From Salinispora cortesiana (lineage in GTDB: Bacteria > Actinomycetota > Actinomycetes > Mycobacteriales > Micromonosporaceae): DNA of 64,000 nucleotides. The notes under the pieces were generated by a model. The model was not told where the DNA came from. It worked only from the letters and a program-made list of their open reading frames with translations, and did not search any database. Positions 1 to 7,887 of this stretch are shown in pieces; the first letter of the stretch is position 1; the number at the start of each line of letters is the position of its first letter. Made by a program: the position numbers and the translations under genes. Location of the stretch: positions 1-64,000 of the forward strand of contig NZ_AXVR01000017.1 of NCBI RefSeq assembly GCF_000484695.1, given 5' to 3'.

Positions 1-176
1 GGATGCCGCAACCCCCGTAGCCGACGCGGGTCCGGCACCTGCCGCAACCGCCGCATCAGCGACGACACCGCCGACAACGGATCGACACCGTCCGGGGCCG
101 CAGCGAGTTCAGCCTCCCACAACGCCAGATCAGCGAGGTGGTCAACAACAGGGTCGATCAGAGAAGATGACAACAC
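1..176 (-). mobile_element. ISAs1-like transposase, N-terminal fragment cut by window edge
   Basis: The minus strand opens with a GTG at 176 and reads through to base 1 without a stop, giving about 58 residues. The end of this stretch, RQVPDPRRLRGLRH, resembles the N-terminal DDE_Tnp_1-associated region of ISAs1-family transposases, where a V-P-D-P-R-x-x-x-G-x-R-H motif precedes the hydrophobic start of the catalytic domain. The DDE catalytic core lies outside the window, so activity cannot be judged. A strong inverted repeat sits immediately upstream and overlaps the start codon. Family assignment rests on this one motif; an unrelated protein with a similar N-terminus is possible. Confidence 0.5.
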
Positions 177-240
177 GAGCGCGACTCCCGAAACGATCTT
201 AAGGCGTAGACACCCGAAAGATCATCAGAGTCGCGCTCGT
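175..240. repeat. 12-bp perfect inverted repeat overlapping the transposase start
   Basis: The arms acgagcgcgact (175-186) and agtcgcgctcgt (229-240) are perfect inverted copies separated by 42 nt; a second, imperfect pairing (gatctt with aagatc) extends the stem. The 5' arm in the transposase mRNA is followed by the arm that covers the GTG start at 176. A hairpin of this type could mask the start codon in read-through transcripts, as described for several IS elements. It may instead be part of the element's terminal inverted repeat. Confidence 0.55.
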
Positions 241-570
241 CCCACAACTCCCGCCCGACCGGTCATCAACACGGACAGAACACCTCAAGCCGGAACAACG
301 CCGGGGCCGTGCCTAATCAAGAGCGCCCGGCTACGCCGGACGCACGCGACAGGTTCCGGGGATCAACGCCACGCCGCTACGCGGCACCCACCGAGCAGCC
401 ACACTCTCTGCGTCCGAGCTGAGGTTAGATTGCTATATTTAACTACGCGTCATTTTCTGACATCAGCCGTGACAGCAACCGGGGCGCACAGCTACAACCA
501 GCGCCGCACAGTGGAGCGGCATCGTCACGGCAGACCCAAACGCTCGGCGATATACCGAGACCGATTTCAA
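241..570. other. Non-coding stretch between IS fragment and immunity-like gene
   Basis: No convincing coding frame is visible on either strand. The stretch includes an AT-rich island near 424-450, unusual here, and a short minus-strand hairpin (327-339) followed by a T-rich tail. The tail, with the bases before it, is also found near 2409. This looks like eroded or IS-flanking DNA. Confidence 0.5.
312..339 (-). terminator. Possible terminator sharing a repeat with 2409-2428
   Basis: Read on the minus strand, a 5-bp GC stem (335-339 with 327-331, loop of 3) is followed by ctcttgattagg. The plus-strand sequence cctaatcaagag at 312-323 plus gcccggc at 325-331 recurs at 2409-2428. The stem is short, so terminator function is uncertain; it would serve the minus-strand gene ending at 571. 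Confidence 0.35.
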
Positions 571-918
571 CTAACGCGATGATTGATCTACGGGGAACGG
601 CAGATGGCTAACTAAACGACGCAGATCCTCGGGAGCGTCTGCCAGGAAAGCGTCAACGGCCCGCCGCACCAATCGCGACGCCACAACTACCTCGACATCG
701 GTCCCTTCGTCAAGCGCATCAGACAGAACACCCAGGGGCGTGACGATGGCCGACTCGATACTCTCTGGCAGCGCGTCGAGATAGCCTGTGTCCTCGGTCA
801 AGACCAAGTCTACAAGTTCTTGCGCGCGCAAGCGAATCGCCGAAGCATCAGATTTCCGCGATTCCGCCTCGGCCCCCGCCCAATCTGGTAGCCACGAGGG
901 CAGACCGACTACAGCCAT
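571..918 (-). CDS. Small acidic protein, candidate immunity protein for the neighbouring toxin remnant
   Basis: The frame encodes about 115 residues from the ATG at 918; an in-frame ATG at 939 would add seven. A GGGAG element lies just before the inner ATG. The protein is acidic, with no signal peptide or membrane segment, and is predicted cytoplasmic. I do not recognise the family. It lies 137 nt downstream of the C-terminal fragment of a polymorphic toxin on the same strand, which is the usual position of a cognate immunity gene, so an immunity role is inferred from context alone. It appears intact, although the toxin gene is truncated. A random open frame cannot be excluded. Confidence 0.45.
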   Translation of the reverse strand: MAVVGLPSWLPDWAGAEAESRKSDASAIRLRAQELVDLVLTEDTGYLDALPESIESAIVTPLGVLSDALDEGTDVEVVVASRLVRRAVDAFLADAPEDLRRLVSHLPFPVDQSSR

Positions 919-1055
919 AAGCTCCCACCCTTCGAGCATCGAAAGCTAGGTCCCAGTCCAGTTAGACCGCGCCAGGACGAGGTCGGCTGGCGACACGAAC
1001 AGCGCCGGCCCGCCGACCCATCCCAAACTAGCATGACCTTACTTTGCCCTAATTC

Positions 1056-1481
1056 TTAAATATTCAGCAAAGGTTGACACGCATTCGGGCAGGGGCCGAT
1101 CGGAGTGCCATGTGCGTTGCCTTGCGAATTGAGACCGCGCACTCGTACAGCCCTCATCGATCCACCTAAAATTCCGGCAGCACCTTCAGCAGCCTCCGCC
1201 TGAATCAGACACATGACCTCTGCGCATCCACCATGGTGGCCCGAATCCACAAGCGCTCTTTCCAAAGCACCCCCAGGCTGCGGCGACAATCCATGGCCGT
1301 TGTGCCCGTAATAGGTGCTACCAGACGGCGAGGTGTACTCCGCCGCTACGTGGGGGCCCTTCTTGGTGGCGCCGGGCCGAAGGGAATCCGCATAGTTCTG
1401 TAGCGCGTCCTCACCACAGTTGTGTACGAGCACCGGCGTGTTGCCGGCTATCACATAGTACGTGTGGAACCGGCGGCGACG
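1056..1481 (-). pseudogene. Truncated polymorphic toxin: HINT-domain end plus YwqJ-like deaminase
   Basis: The open frame begins directly after a TGA at 1484-1482 and has no proper start. Its first residues are the classic end of a pretoxin HINT (intein-like) domain, HTYYVIAGNTPVLVHNC. About 115 residues of toxin domain follow. The features HVAAEYTSPSG, an H-G-G-C-A-E-V-M-C motif and a late P-C-P-N-A-C segment match the YwqJ-related deaminase toxin family, in which the C-A-E and P-C-x-x-C elements are the zinc-binding and catalytic parts. The large N-terminal secretion or repeat part is missing, so this is the leftover 3' end of a secreted or contact-dependent toxin, or an orphan cassette that can recombine onto a full-length gene. 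A candidate immunity gene follows. Deaminase assignment is from motif memory, not a search. Confidence 0.7.
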
Positions 1482-1760
1482 TCACGCTAGGTAGTGACGG
1501 GCCTCACCTGCACGTTCGCCCACGGTTCAAGCCGCCGAATGTCGACATCGTCGATGGTGACAGCAGTCATGACAGCAACACCGACGCACACTCGGCTACA
1601 GGTACGAGCCGTTGACCCGGACCACCACCCGTGAGCGCCAAGCAACGGGACCACCTTCCGGCTCAATCGCATCGCCCCGGCGTCACACCCCGCTCGGGTG
1701 AGTGGTGGTCCTTGGCCGTGAGCCCATTGCAGCCGGATACGGATGCGGGGCCCGGACGGC

Positions 1761-2000
1761 TCATGAGTAGACGTCTTTGCGGTGCCCGACGGCGTGGATG
1801 GTCAGCTCGTCGCCGTCGAGGCGGTAGAGGACGCGGTAGTCACCGACGCGCAATCGACGCCCGGATCCGTCTCGCATCTCGGTCGAGTTCTGTGGCGCAG
1901 GGTCGGGGACCAAGCCGAGGGATCGCGCTCAGGACGGTCAGGAAGGGCGGGGCTGCTTGTGCAGCCACACCAGCACATCCCGGTCGATCTGAACCTTCAC
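1761..2000 (-). pseudogene. RelE/ParE-type toxin, frameshifted
   Basis: A GTG at 2000 overlaps the antitoxin stop (GTGA), the normal coupling of a type II toxin-antitoxin pair. The first 20 codons (VKVQIDRDVLVWLHKQP) read in this frame, then hit a stop at about 1938. The middle continues in a second frame (LSAIPRLGPRPCATELDRDA). The C-terminus is found in a third frame and shows the RelE signature GRRLRVGDYRVLYRLDG, ending HRKDVYS before the stop at 1763-1761. At least two frameshifts therefore separate pieces that together look like a normal toxin of about 80 residues. The gene is inactive as written unless sequencing errors are responsible. Confidence 0.7.
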
Positions 2001-2296
2001 GCCGCCGCACCGCCGGCCCGGACGGCCAGCAGCGCCTCCACCTCACGAGGATCCACCCCGAGCGACTCAAGAGCCGCCGACAGCGGCACGAACTCACCCT
2101 TGACACGGGAACGAGCGATCACCACAGCGTCCCGACGATCCCGGAACGCCTCGATCTCCTCCCACTCGTCGATACCGACCAGGACGGCCACCGGCCGCTC
2201 GTACTTCGTGATGATCACCGGCTCATCGGTGCGCTCAACCCCGTCCAGCACCCGACCCGCGCCATCACGGAACTCCCGCAACGTAATCCTCGTCAT
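1997..2296 (-). CDS. Phd/YefM-family antitoxin
   Basis: This protein of about 99 residues starts at the ATG at 2296. It opens MTRITLREFRDGAGRVLDG and continues EPVIITKYERPVAVLVGIDEWE, the typical N-terminal DNA-binding and dimerisation fold of Phd/YefM antitoxins, where the I-T-K-x-x-R-P-V-A-V-L stretch is highly characteristic. The more variable C-terminus would wrap the RelE-type toxin. The expected toxin is directly downstream with a 4-nt overlap but is frameshifted, so the antitoxin is now probably an orphan that may still repress its own promoter. The open frame extends upstream to 2389, but the family alignment supports the inner ATG. Confidence 0.8.
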   Translation of the reverse strand: MTRITLREFRDGAGRVLDGVERTDEPVIITKYERPVAVLVGIDEWEEIEAFRDRRDAVVIARSRVKGEFVPLSAALESLGVDPREVEALLAVRAGGAAA

Positions 2297-2408
2297 GTAC
2301 CACACCGCACCATGCGGTGCCATTCGGCAGAGAAGAAGCGGTGCAGCCCCGAGGCCCCGGCCAAGTGAACCCGCCGCCGACGGAGCCACTGGGCTAAAAA
2401 GTGCTTCA

Positions 2409-2440
2409 CCTAATCAAGAGGGCCCGGCCGACGTCGGGCC
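2409..2440 (-). terminator. Hairpin terminator downstream of MFS gene
   Basis: On the minus strand ggcccg (2440-2435) pairs with cgggcc (2426-2421) around an 8-nt loop, and the stem is followed by ctcttgattagg. It lies about 50 nt past the stop of the MFS gene. Bases 2409-2428 repeat the sequence at 312-331. Confidence 0.5.
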
Positions 2441-2490
2441 GCGCGCGCGGTGACCCAGGTCCTGGCGCCGCGCAGCCAGTTCAGGTGTGC

Positions 2491-3786
2491 TCAGCGGTGG
2501 AGATGCCCGGTCCGGGCTTTGGAGCCCCCGGTCGAAGTAGCGGCCTTGGCCTGGCCAGGGGCCAAGTGGGTCACCGTGACGGGTCTCCAGGCCCACCCGG
2601 CCGCGCCGAGTGCGGCGGCGATCTGGAGGAGCCCGGTGGTCAGGAGTACGGCCTCGGATCCTGCCCAGCCGATCAGGGCTCCGCCAGCCAGCAGCCCCAG
2701 GGAGGTGCCGCCGGAGTGCAGGACTGTCTCTGCGGTGAAGGCCGCCCGGCGTTCGGGGCCGTGGGTCTGCTCGCTGATCAGAGCGTTCAAGGCGGCGATC
2801 CCCCACGGCATCGCGGCTCCGCCCACTGCGGCCACGGCGGCGACACCGGCCAGGCTCGGTGCTACCAGTGGCAAGGCGACGAACACGGCACCGAGCACGA
2901 CCCAGGAGAGCAGCATCGCCGTCATCCGCGGTAGACGGTCGATGACCATCGGCACCAGCAGGGAGGCGGCCACGGATGCGGCACCGTACCCGCTCATGCC
3001 CGCGGCGATGAGTGCGCCGGGCAGGTCGTGCTCGACCCCGAGTACGGCCAGGCCCAGGCTGAATCCGAACCAGCACACCCCGCCAACCCCAGCCATGAGT
3101 GCACCGGCCGCGATCTGCGGGCGGGAACGTAGCACCGCCAGAGCGGAGACTGGCCGTCCCGGCGTGGCCGCTCCCGGAACGCCGCCCTGGCCTTCGTGCG
3201 GTGTCGTTTCGCGGGCGGGGACGGCCAGGAAGGCGATCGCGGCCAGAGTGACCACGGCGGTCTCGCACCACAGCAGCGCGCCCGCACCCAACATGGTCAC
3301 GGCCCAGGCCCCGGCGGGTGGGGCGAAGATCATCGAGACCCGGTGGGCGAGGTCCTGCCAGGCCAGCCACTTCGCTGGTCCGGTCCGGCCGCCACGTTCG
3401 ACGTGTTCGTCGGCGAGGTCGGAGACCAGGGATCGCTCGGCCGGGCCCAGCAGCGCGCCCGCGACTCCGGTCACCAGGCCCGAGGCGCACAGCGCGACCG
3501 CGCCGACCTGACCCACCAGGGAGGCCACGGGGACGATGGCGAGCCCGGCGGCGTTCACGCCTGCCACCACCGCCAGGGCTCTCCCATCGGTTAGGCGGTC
3601 CCGCAGCCCCTTGCCCCACCAGCCCACCGTCAGCAGGGGCAGCCCGGCCATCCCGCCGACCAGCCCGGTGGTCCAGGCCTGCCCGGTCTCCTCCAGTGCG
3701 ACCAGGGGCAGGGCGACGGCGGTCATCCTCGTCCCGATCCAGGTCACGAACGTGATCACGGTTAGTAGCAGCAGTCCTCTCCGCAC
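2491..3786 (-). CDS. MFS transporter
   Basis: The protein of 431 residues starts with GTG and has about twelve hydrophobic segments arranged as in major facilitator superfamily carriers. The N-terminus MRRGLLLLTVITFVTWIGT leads straight into the first membrane helix. A short charged loop (GLRDRLTDGRALAVV) between the second and third helices resembles the MFS loop motif A, though loosely. The central cytoplasmic loop around residues 200-215 is polar. No substrate can be assigned; the layout resembles small-molecule or drug exporters. It is transcribed divergently from a LysR-type regulator 72 nt away, which suggests that regulator controls it. The C-terminal 25 residues are polar and probably cytoplasmic. 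Confidence 0.85.
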   Translation of the reverse strand: MRRGLLLLTVITFVTWIGTRMTAVALPLVALEETGQAWTTGLVGGMAGLPLLTVGWWGKGLRDRLTDGRALAVVAGVNAAGLAIVPVASLVGQVGAVALCASGLVTGVAGALLGPAERSLVSDLADEHVERGGRTGPAKWLAWQDLAHRVSMIFAPPAGAWAVTMLGAGALLWCETAVVTLAAIAFLAVPARETTPHEGQGGVPGAATPGRPVSALAVLRSRPQIAAGALMAGVGGVCWFGFSLGLAVLGVEHDLPGALIAAGMSGYGAASVAASLLVPMVIDRLPRMTAMLLSWVVLGAVFVALPLVAPSLAGVAAVAAVGGAAMPWGIAALNALISEQTHGPERRAAFTAETVLHSGGTSLGLLAGGALIGWAGSEAVLLTTGLLQIAAALGAAGWAWRPVTVTHLAPGQAKAATSTGGSKARTGHLHR

Positions 3787-3820
3787 GCACCGATCCTCAA
3801 CCGCGCTCCTCCGACCGGGT

Positions 3821-3830
3821 AGAGATCTCT
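3821..3830. promoter_or_regulatory. Palindrome agagatctct in MFS/LysR divergent promoter region
   Basis: A perfect 10-bp palindrome lies in the 72-nt gap between the divergent MFS and LysR genes. This is a reasonable place for a LysR binding site, but the motif is not the standard T-N11-A form, so the assignment is weak. Confidence 0.3.
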
Positions 3831-3858
3831 TCGCCTAGCTGGCTCATACACTGGGGGC

Positions 3859-4764
3859 ATGAGACCCAGCCTGAAAGCCGAGGACCTGGTGCTGGTCGAG
3901 GCCGTGTCCCGGCACGGCTCGGTCGGAGCCGCGGCCAAGGAACTGCTGACCACCCAGCCCTCGGCCTCGCGTCGACTAGCCGCGCTGGAACGCCGCCTGG
4001 GGATCAGGTTGTTTGAGCGGGATACGACCGGGGCCCGCCCGACCCCGGCCGGGCGGGAGCTGGCCCGGCGAGCCGTACGCCTGCTGGCTGACCTCGACGC
4101 CCTCCCCGCCCAACTCGCCGCTGCGATGCAGGCCCCGTCGTTGAGCTTGGGCACGATCCAGGCGCTGGCCCCGATCGTGTTCACCGCCGCCCGGATCGAA
4201 CTCGCCGGCGTGACGCTCCAGGCCGAGGTCGAGCACGGCCCCACCCTGATCGGCCGGGTCCACCAGGGCCTGCTGGACGCGGCGATCGTCACGATCGCAG
4301 ACCAGGCCGTCCTGCCCCACGGCCTCCAGGTCACCGGGCTCGGGGCCTCCCCGCTGGTCCTCGTCCTGCCCGCGGACACCGCACCCCTGGCCCCGGGGAA
4401 GAGGGCGTTGGCGGGAAGGGAGGTGCTGTACTCCTCGATGGACCTGGCCGGCGAGCACCTGCTCGCAGGGTTGACCGGGCTCGGCGCGCTCCCGCAGCCG
4501 GGCCCCACGATCGAGGCCACCCTGCGTATCGCCCGGCACCGCAAGGTCCCGGCCGTGGTTCCTGACCTAGCCGCCCGCTGGTGGGATGACCGTACCGATC
4601 GCCTGCTGCCCTCCCCGGTGCCGGGGAGGGTCATGCTCTCGCTGGTGACCCGGCCCCCGCGACCATCTCACCTGGCACAGGTGCTGCCTGCCCTGACCGC
4701 GCGGATCCTGGGCGCCCCGCAGGACGCACGGGGCAGGCCCGAGCTGGGCGTGGCTCGCCGGTAG
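3859..4764 (+). CDS. LysR-family transcriptional regulator
   Basis: The protein has 301 residues, the standard LysR size, and the ATG is preceded by a GGGGG ribosome site. Residues 10-60 form the winged helix-turn-helix: GSVGAAAKELLTTQPSAS followed by R-R-L-A-A-L-E-R-R-L-G-I-R-L-F-E-R, the signature of the family. The rest is a periplasmic-binding-protein-like effector domain. The effector is unknown. Divergence from the MFS gene suggests it controls that exporter in response to the exported compound or a related ligand, and represses itself; this is the common LysR arrangement and is inference here. Confidence 0.9.
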   Translation: MRPSLKAEDLVLVEAVSRHGSVGAAAKELLTTQPSASRRLAALERRLGIRLFERDTTGARPTPAGRELARRAVRLLADLDALPAQLAAAMQAPSLSLGTIQALAPIVFTAARIELAGVTLQAEVEHGPTLIGRVHQGLLDAAIVTIADQAVLPHGLQVTGLGASPLVLVLPADTAPLAPGKRALAGREVLYSSMDLAGEHLLAGLTGLGALPQPGPTIEATLRIARHRKVPAVVPDLAARWWDDRTDRLLPSPVPGRVMLSLVTRPPRPSHLAQVLPALTARILGAPQDARGRPELGVARR

Positions 4765-4822
4765 CTGTGGCTCGGCAGCCGCTCGTCCCTGGCCTGCCGA
4801 GCACGGCACCGCTGGAGAGCGG

Positions 4823-5530
4823 CTACGGCTGGGGTGCGGCCGCGTCGGACTGGCACCCGTCGGTGCAGCTCGGTGCCGGGTCGGCGGTGGCGGTGGCGCG
4901 GGTGGGCGGCGCGCAGTCGTCGCACTGATCGCCCCGCCACGCCGCGATCCCCTCCCGCACCGCGACGGCCGCGATGATGAGCGCGGCGATGGGGTCTGCC
5001 CAGGACCAGCCGAGCCCGGCGTTGAGGAGCAGACCCACGAGGAGCACCGCGGAGAGATACGTGCAGAGCGCGGTCTGGGTGGAGTCGGCCATGACGGTGG
5101 CCGAGCCGAGCTCCCGGCCGGTGCGTCGCTTGGCGCGGACCAGGAGGGGCATGACGATCAGCGAGGCGACGGCGATGCCGATGCCGACCGGGCTGGGGCT
5201 GGCGTCTCCGTCGCTGAGTAGCGAGCGCCCCGCGTCGACGGTGATCCAGGCGGCCAGGGCGAAGAACGACACGCCGATCAGTCGCAGCGCCAGCCGTTCC
5301 CGCTCCTCCGGCACCCGGGAGCGGAACTGCCAGATCACCACGGCCGCGCTGGACACCTCGACGAACGAGTCGAGGCCGAAGCCGATCAGTGCGGTGGACG
5401 AGGCCGCCGCGCCGGCGGCGATCGCGACCAAGCCCTCCAAGAGGTTGTAGCCGGCGGTGGCGTACGCCAGCCAGAGGCTGCGGCGGGACAGCAGCGCGCG
5501 CCGCTGGGGGGTCAGGGTGGAGGTGGTCAC
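4823..5530 (-). CDS. Cation diffusion facilitator-type metal exporter
   Basis: The protein has 235 residues with about five to six membrane segments and a short, cysteine- and aspartate-containing cytosolic tail (DQCDDCAPP and later CTDGC). The motifs GFGLDSFVEVSSA in the second helix and VMADSTQT before the fifth supply the aspartates that bind metal in CDF proteins. It lacks the longer C-terminal dimerisation domain of typical CDF members, so it is a short form. The GTG start overlaps the stop of the upstream CmtR-like regulator (GTGA), making a two-gene operon. Given the sensor's cysteines, cadmium, lead or zinc export is likely. Confidence 0.82.
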   Translation of the reverse strand: MTTSTLTPQRRALLSRRSLWLAYATAGYNLLEGLVAIAAGAAASSTALIGFGLDSFVEVSSAAVVIWQFRSRVPEERERLALRLIGVSFFALAAWITVDAGRSLLSDGDASPSPVGIGIAVASLIVMPLLVRAKRRTGRELGSATVMADSTQTALCTYLSAVLLVGLLLNAGLGWSWADPIAALIIAAVAVREGIAAWRGDQCDDCAPPTRATATADPAPSCTDGCQSDAAAPQP

Positions 5531-5880
5531 GCGTCGTCTCCTCGAACCGTGGACGAGCCGTATGTCGGGCAGAGGGCAACTGCCTCGCCGGTGGCGGCGA
5601 GGAGCTGTTCGGCCGAGCGCAGTAGCGCGGGCAGCTCCGGCCGGGCCAGCGCGTAGAACGACTGGCGACCCTCGACCCGGAAGTCGACCAGTTGACAGTC
5701 CCGCAGGCAGGAGAGGTGTTTCGAGACGGTTGACTGCGCCAGTCGCAGCTCACGGGTCAGGTCCACCACCCGGGCCTCACCCCGGGTGAGTCGGAGCAGG
5801 ATGGCCAGCCGGGCTGGGTCGCCGAGGGAGCGGAACAGCGCGACGGCCGGCGCGAGGTCGGGGGAGCAATCAATCGCCAC
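5527..5880 (-). CDS. cmtR: CmtR-like ArsR/SmtB metal sensor
   Basis: The chosen GTG at 5880 gives 117 residues. The winged helix holds FRSLGDPARLAILLRL, then RLAQSTVSKHLSCLRDCQLV. Cys58 and Cys62 in the S-C-L-R-D-C element match the Cd/Pb-binding pair of Mycobacterium tuberculosis CmtR (S-C-L-R-G-C), and Cys104 could be the third ligand from the tail. A -10 element TATCAT lies six bases before the GTG, so the transcript would start at or beside the start codon and be leaderless. An ATG at 5907 is also in frame but falls inside the promoter palindrome. Metal binding should release the repressor and induce the CDF exporter downstream. Confidence 0.82.
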   Translation of the reverse strand: MAIDCSPDLAPAVALFRSLGDPARLAILLRLTRGEARVVDLTRELRLAQSTVSKHLSCLRDCQLVDFRVEGRQSFYALARPELPALLRSAEQLLAATGEAVALCPTYGSSTVRGDDA

Positions 5881-5886
5881 CAAGCG

Positions 5887-5909
5887 ATGATAGCACCGCT
5901 GGTGCATCA
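5887..5909 (-). promoter_or_regulatory. cmtR promoter -10 and inverted-repeat operator
   Basis: On the minus strand TATCAT (5892-5887) makes a good -10. Directly before and overlapping it is an imperfect inverted repeat, gcacc and ggtgc arms around a 3-nt centre with TGAT/ATCA flanks (5888-5909). An ArsR-type dimer bound here would block RNA polymerase. Confidence 0.55.
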
Positions 5910-5989
5910 CTCTGTCGGACGGTCGGTCCGGGTCGCGGTGCCCTGGTCGGCGCACCGCGACCCGTGACCGGCGGTCAGCGGCGCGGGGG

Positions 5990-7861
5990 TCAGTCGACCG
6001 GGTATTCGGTGAGATAGACCGGCTCGCCGATGCGGGTGGTGTCGGCCGCCGCGCCGATCCCATTGACCACGTGGTCGATCGTGCCGGCGTTCAGGTTTAC
6101 CGTCATCACGCGATGTAGCTGCACTCCGGGGCGATCCGGCACCTCGAATCCGTTCTCCGTGTGGATCGACGGGTTGTTTCGGTTGTACACGTACACCCCG
6201 CCGCCGTACAGCGTGTGGTGCCGTACCCGGTCGTCGACCTTGTATCCGGCCCAGCCCTGTACGTCGCCCTTCATCCAGTCGGCCTGCGTGGGCGGGTCGT
6301 AGGGCAGCTCGTTCTGGTAGAGGATCGTGGTGCCGTGCTCGCCGTTCCACACCGTGTTGTGGCGCTGGAAGTGCTCGACGAAGAGGCCGGTCGCGGTGAC
6401 CCGGTCGCCGTTGATGATCGCGCCGTACCGCCCGGTATTGGTGCGCCAGCGGTCGGTGTCGCCCTTGACCCCCTCGGTGAAGTCCTCCACGCCGTGGTCA
6501 CCCCGCCACACCCAGGTGTGGTCGATCAACACGTCGTCGGCGTTGACCTCCAGTGCGGTGTGGGTCCGGCCGATGTGGGGACCACCGACCCGGAAGTACA
6601 CGTCCGAGAGCGTGATCGGGTTCTGCGGGGTGCTGTGGTTGCGTCCGTGCCGTTTACCAACCCGGAGTAGAACCGGCGACTCGTCGAGCCCCGCATCGAT
6701 GGTCACCCCGGCCACCACGACACCGGGAACGCCGGCGACGTTGAGCGGCGCGGCACCGTCCACGGCGGTCAGCGTGGCGTGCCCCAGCCCGAGGACGACC
6801 GTGTCCGGCCGGCGGATCTCGATGCTGCGGGCGATGTCGTACCGGCCGGGGGTGAGCAGGAGGTGCTTGCCCCGCGCCAACTCCCGGTTGATCGTCCGCA
6901 CCGAGTCTCCGGGGCGCGCGAGGTAGAAGTCGCGGATCGGGATGGTCCGCCCGGGGGTGAGGCCCGCCCCCCAGGAGATGCCCCGGGTGTCGCGGCGAGC
7001 AGCCGGTACCCGTACCTGGTAGCGGCCCCGATCATCGACGAATAGGTATGGCTTCTCTCGGCTCAGCGGGGTGGTGTCGAGCGTCGTGTACGGCGGGTCG
7101 GGGAAGCCGTCGTCGGCTGGCGCGCCGTCAACGCCGGTGAAGACCTGGTTCCAGACGCCGTTGGACCAGCTGTCGATCTCGCTGTTGCGGGTCAGCCACT
7201 GCTGTTGCGAGCCGTTGACGACCTCGGGGAGCCGGGAGTCGGCGATGAAGCCGCCGCTGGCGTACTGCGGGCCGGCGGTGCAGTAGTCCATCAGGGACAG
7301 GGTGCCGCCGCTGACATCCAGGCGGCGCATCGACACGGCCTGCGACACCGCCCAGAAGTTCGCCGAGGAGCGGCAGTCGTCCTGCCCGGCGGGGTCAACC
7401 CGTAGTGCCAGGTTGGACAGGGTGCGCCAGAAGTTGACCAGTGCCAGACAGTTGCTGCTTCCCTCGTCGTCGAGGCAGCGGTTGTAGACCTCGATCTTTC
7501 CGTTGACCTGGACGTCGGTGGGGGTGGCGCCGAGGCCGGAGACCTGGGTGTAGTAGCCGAGCTGCACCTGCAACGGCTGGTCGGCGCTGCCGTATTCGCC
7601 GGGCAGGAAGAGGTAGGCGTGCCGGTCCGTGCCCATCTCGGCGTCCACCTGAGCGGCGTGTCGCGCATCCATGGTGGCCTGAATCTCGTCGATGGGCGTC
7701 TCCGGGCTGAAGATCGTCACGTTGGGGCCGAAGTCGGGAGCGCCGGACCGGGGTCCGCCGGCGCTGGCGGCGCCGGGGGCGGTGGCGGTGACGGCGACCA
7801 CCAGCGCGAGGCTGAGCCCCAGGGCTCGGCGTACGCGTCGTCGTGGGTGGGGAAGGGTCAT
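5990..7861 (-). CDS. Secreted right-handed beta-helix protein
   Basis: The protein has 623 residues. Residues 1-34 are a signal peptide: basic start (HPRRRVRR), hydrophobic core and an A-x-A type cleavage region ending GAASAG. The mature part is rich in short repeated beta-strand units such as DTVVLGLGHATL, VAGVTIDAG, DVYFRVGGPHIG, VLIDHTWVWRGDHGVE, typical of pectate-lyase-like or GH55-like beta-helices; NGEHGTTILYQNE fits the same fold. Several cysteines in the first third could form disulfides. I cannot assign the substrate, but a polysaccharide lyase or hydrolase role is likely. A perfect LacI-type palindrome in the promoter supports carbohydrate control. Related proteins in Streptomyces are often mislabelled adenylyl cyclase or coagulation factor. 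Confidence 0.72.
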   Translation of the reverse strand: MTLPHPRRRVRRALGLSLALVVAVTATAPGAASAGGPRSGAPDFGPNVTIFSPETPIDEIQATMDARHAAQVDAEMGTDRHAYLFLPGEYGSADQPLQVQLGYYTQVSGLGATPTDVQVNGKIEVYNRCLDDEGSSNCLALVNFWRTLSNLALRVDPAGQDDCRSSANFWAVSQAVSMRRLDVSGGTLSLMDYCTAGPQYASGGFIADSRLPEVVNGSQQQWLTRNSEIDSWSNGVWNQVFTGVDGAPADDGFPDPPYTTLDTTPLSREKPYLFVDDRGRYQVRVPAARRDTRGISWGAGLTPGRTIPIRDFYLARPGDSVRTINRELARGKHLLLTPGRYDIARSIEIRRPDTVVLGLGHATLTAVDGAAPLNVAGVPGVVVAGVTIDAGLDESPVLLRVGKRHGRNHSTPQNPITLSDVYFRVGGPHIGRTHTALEVNADDVLIDHTWVWRGDHGVEDFTEGVKGDTDRWRTNTGRYGAIINGDRVTATGLFVEHFQRHNTVWNGEHGTTILYQNELPYDPPTQADWMKGDVQGWAGYKVDDRVRHHTLYGGGVYVYNRNNPSIHTENGFEVPDRPGVQLHRVMTVNLNAGTIDHVVNGIGAAADTTRIGEPVYLTEYPVD

Positions 7862-7887
7862 GCGTTCGTCCTCTCGTCACGCGCTGG

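Noticed and set aside
1487..1672. Minus-strand frame of 61 codons as upstream part of the toxin
   Set aside because: It does not continue the HINT frame and shows no HINT or Rhs motif; a stop separates them.
1631..2453. Plus-strand open frames across the toxin-antitoxin region
   Set aside because: They are antisense to the antitoxin and RelE remnant and have no recognisable domain.
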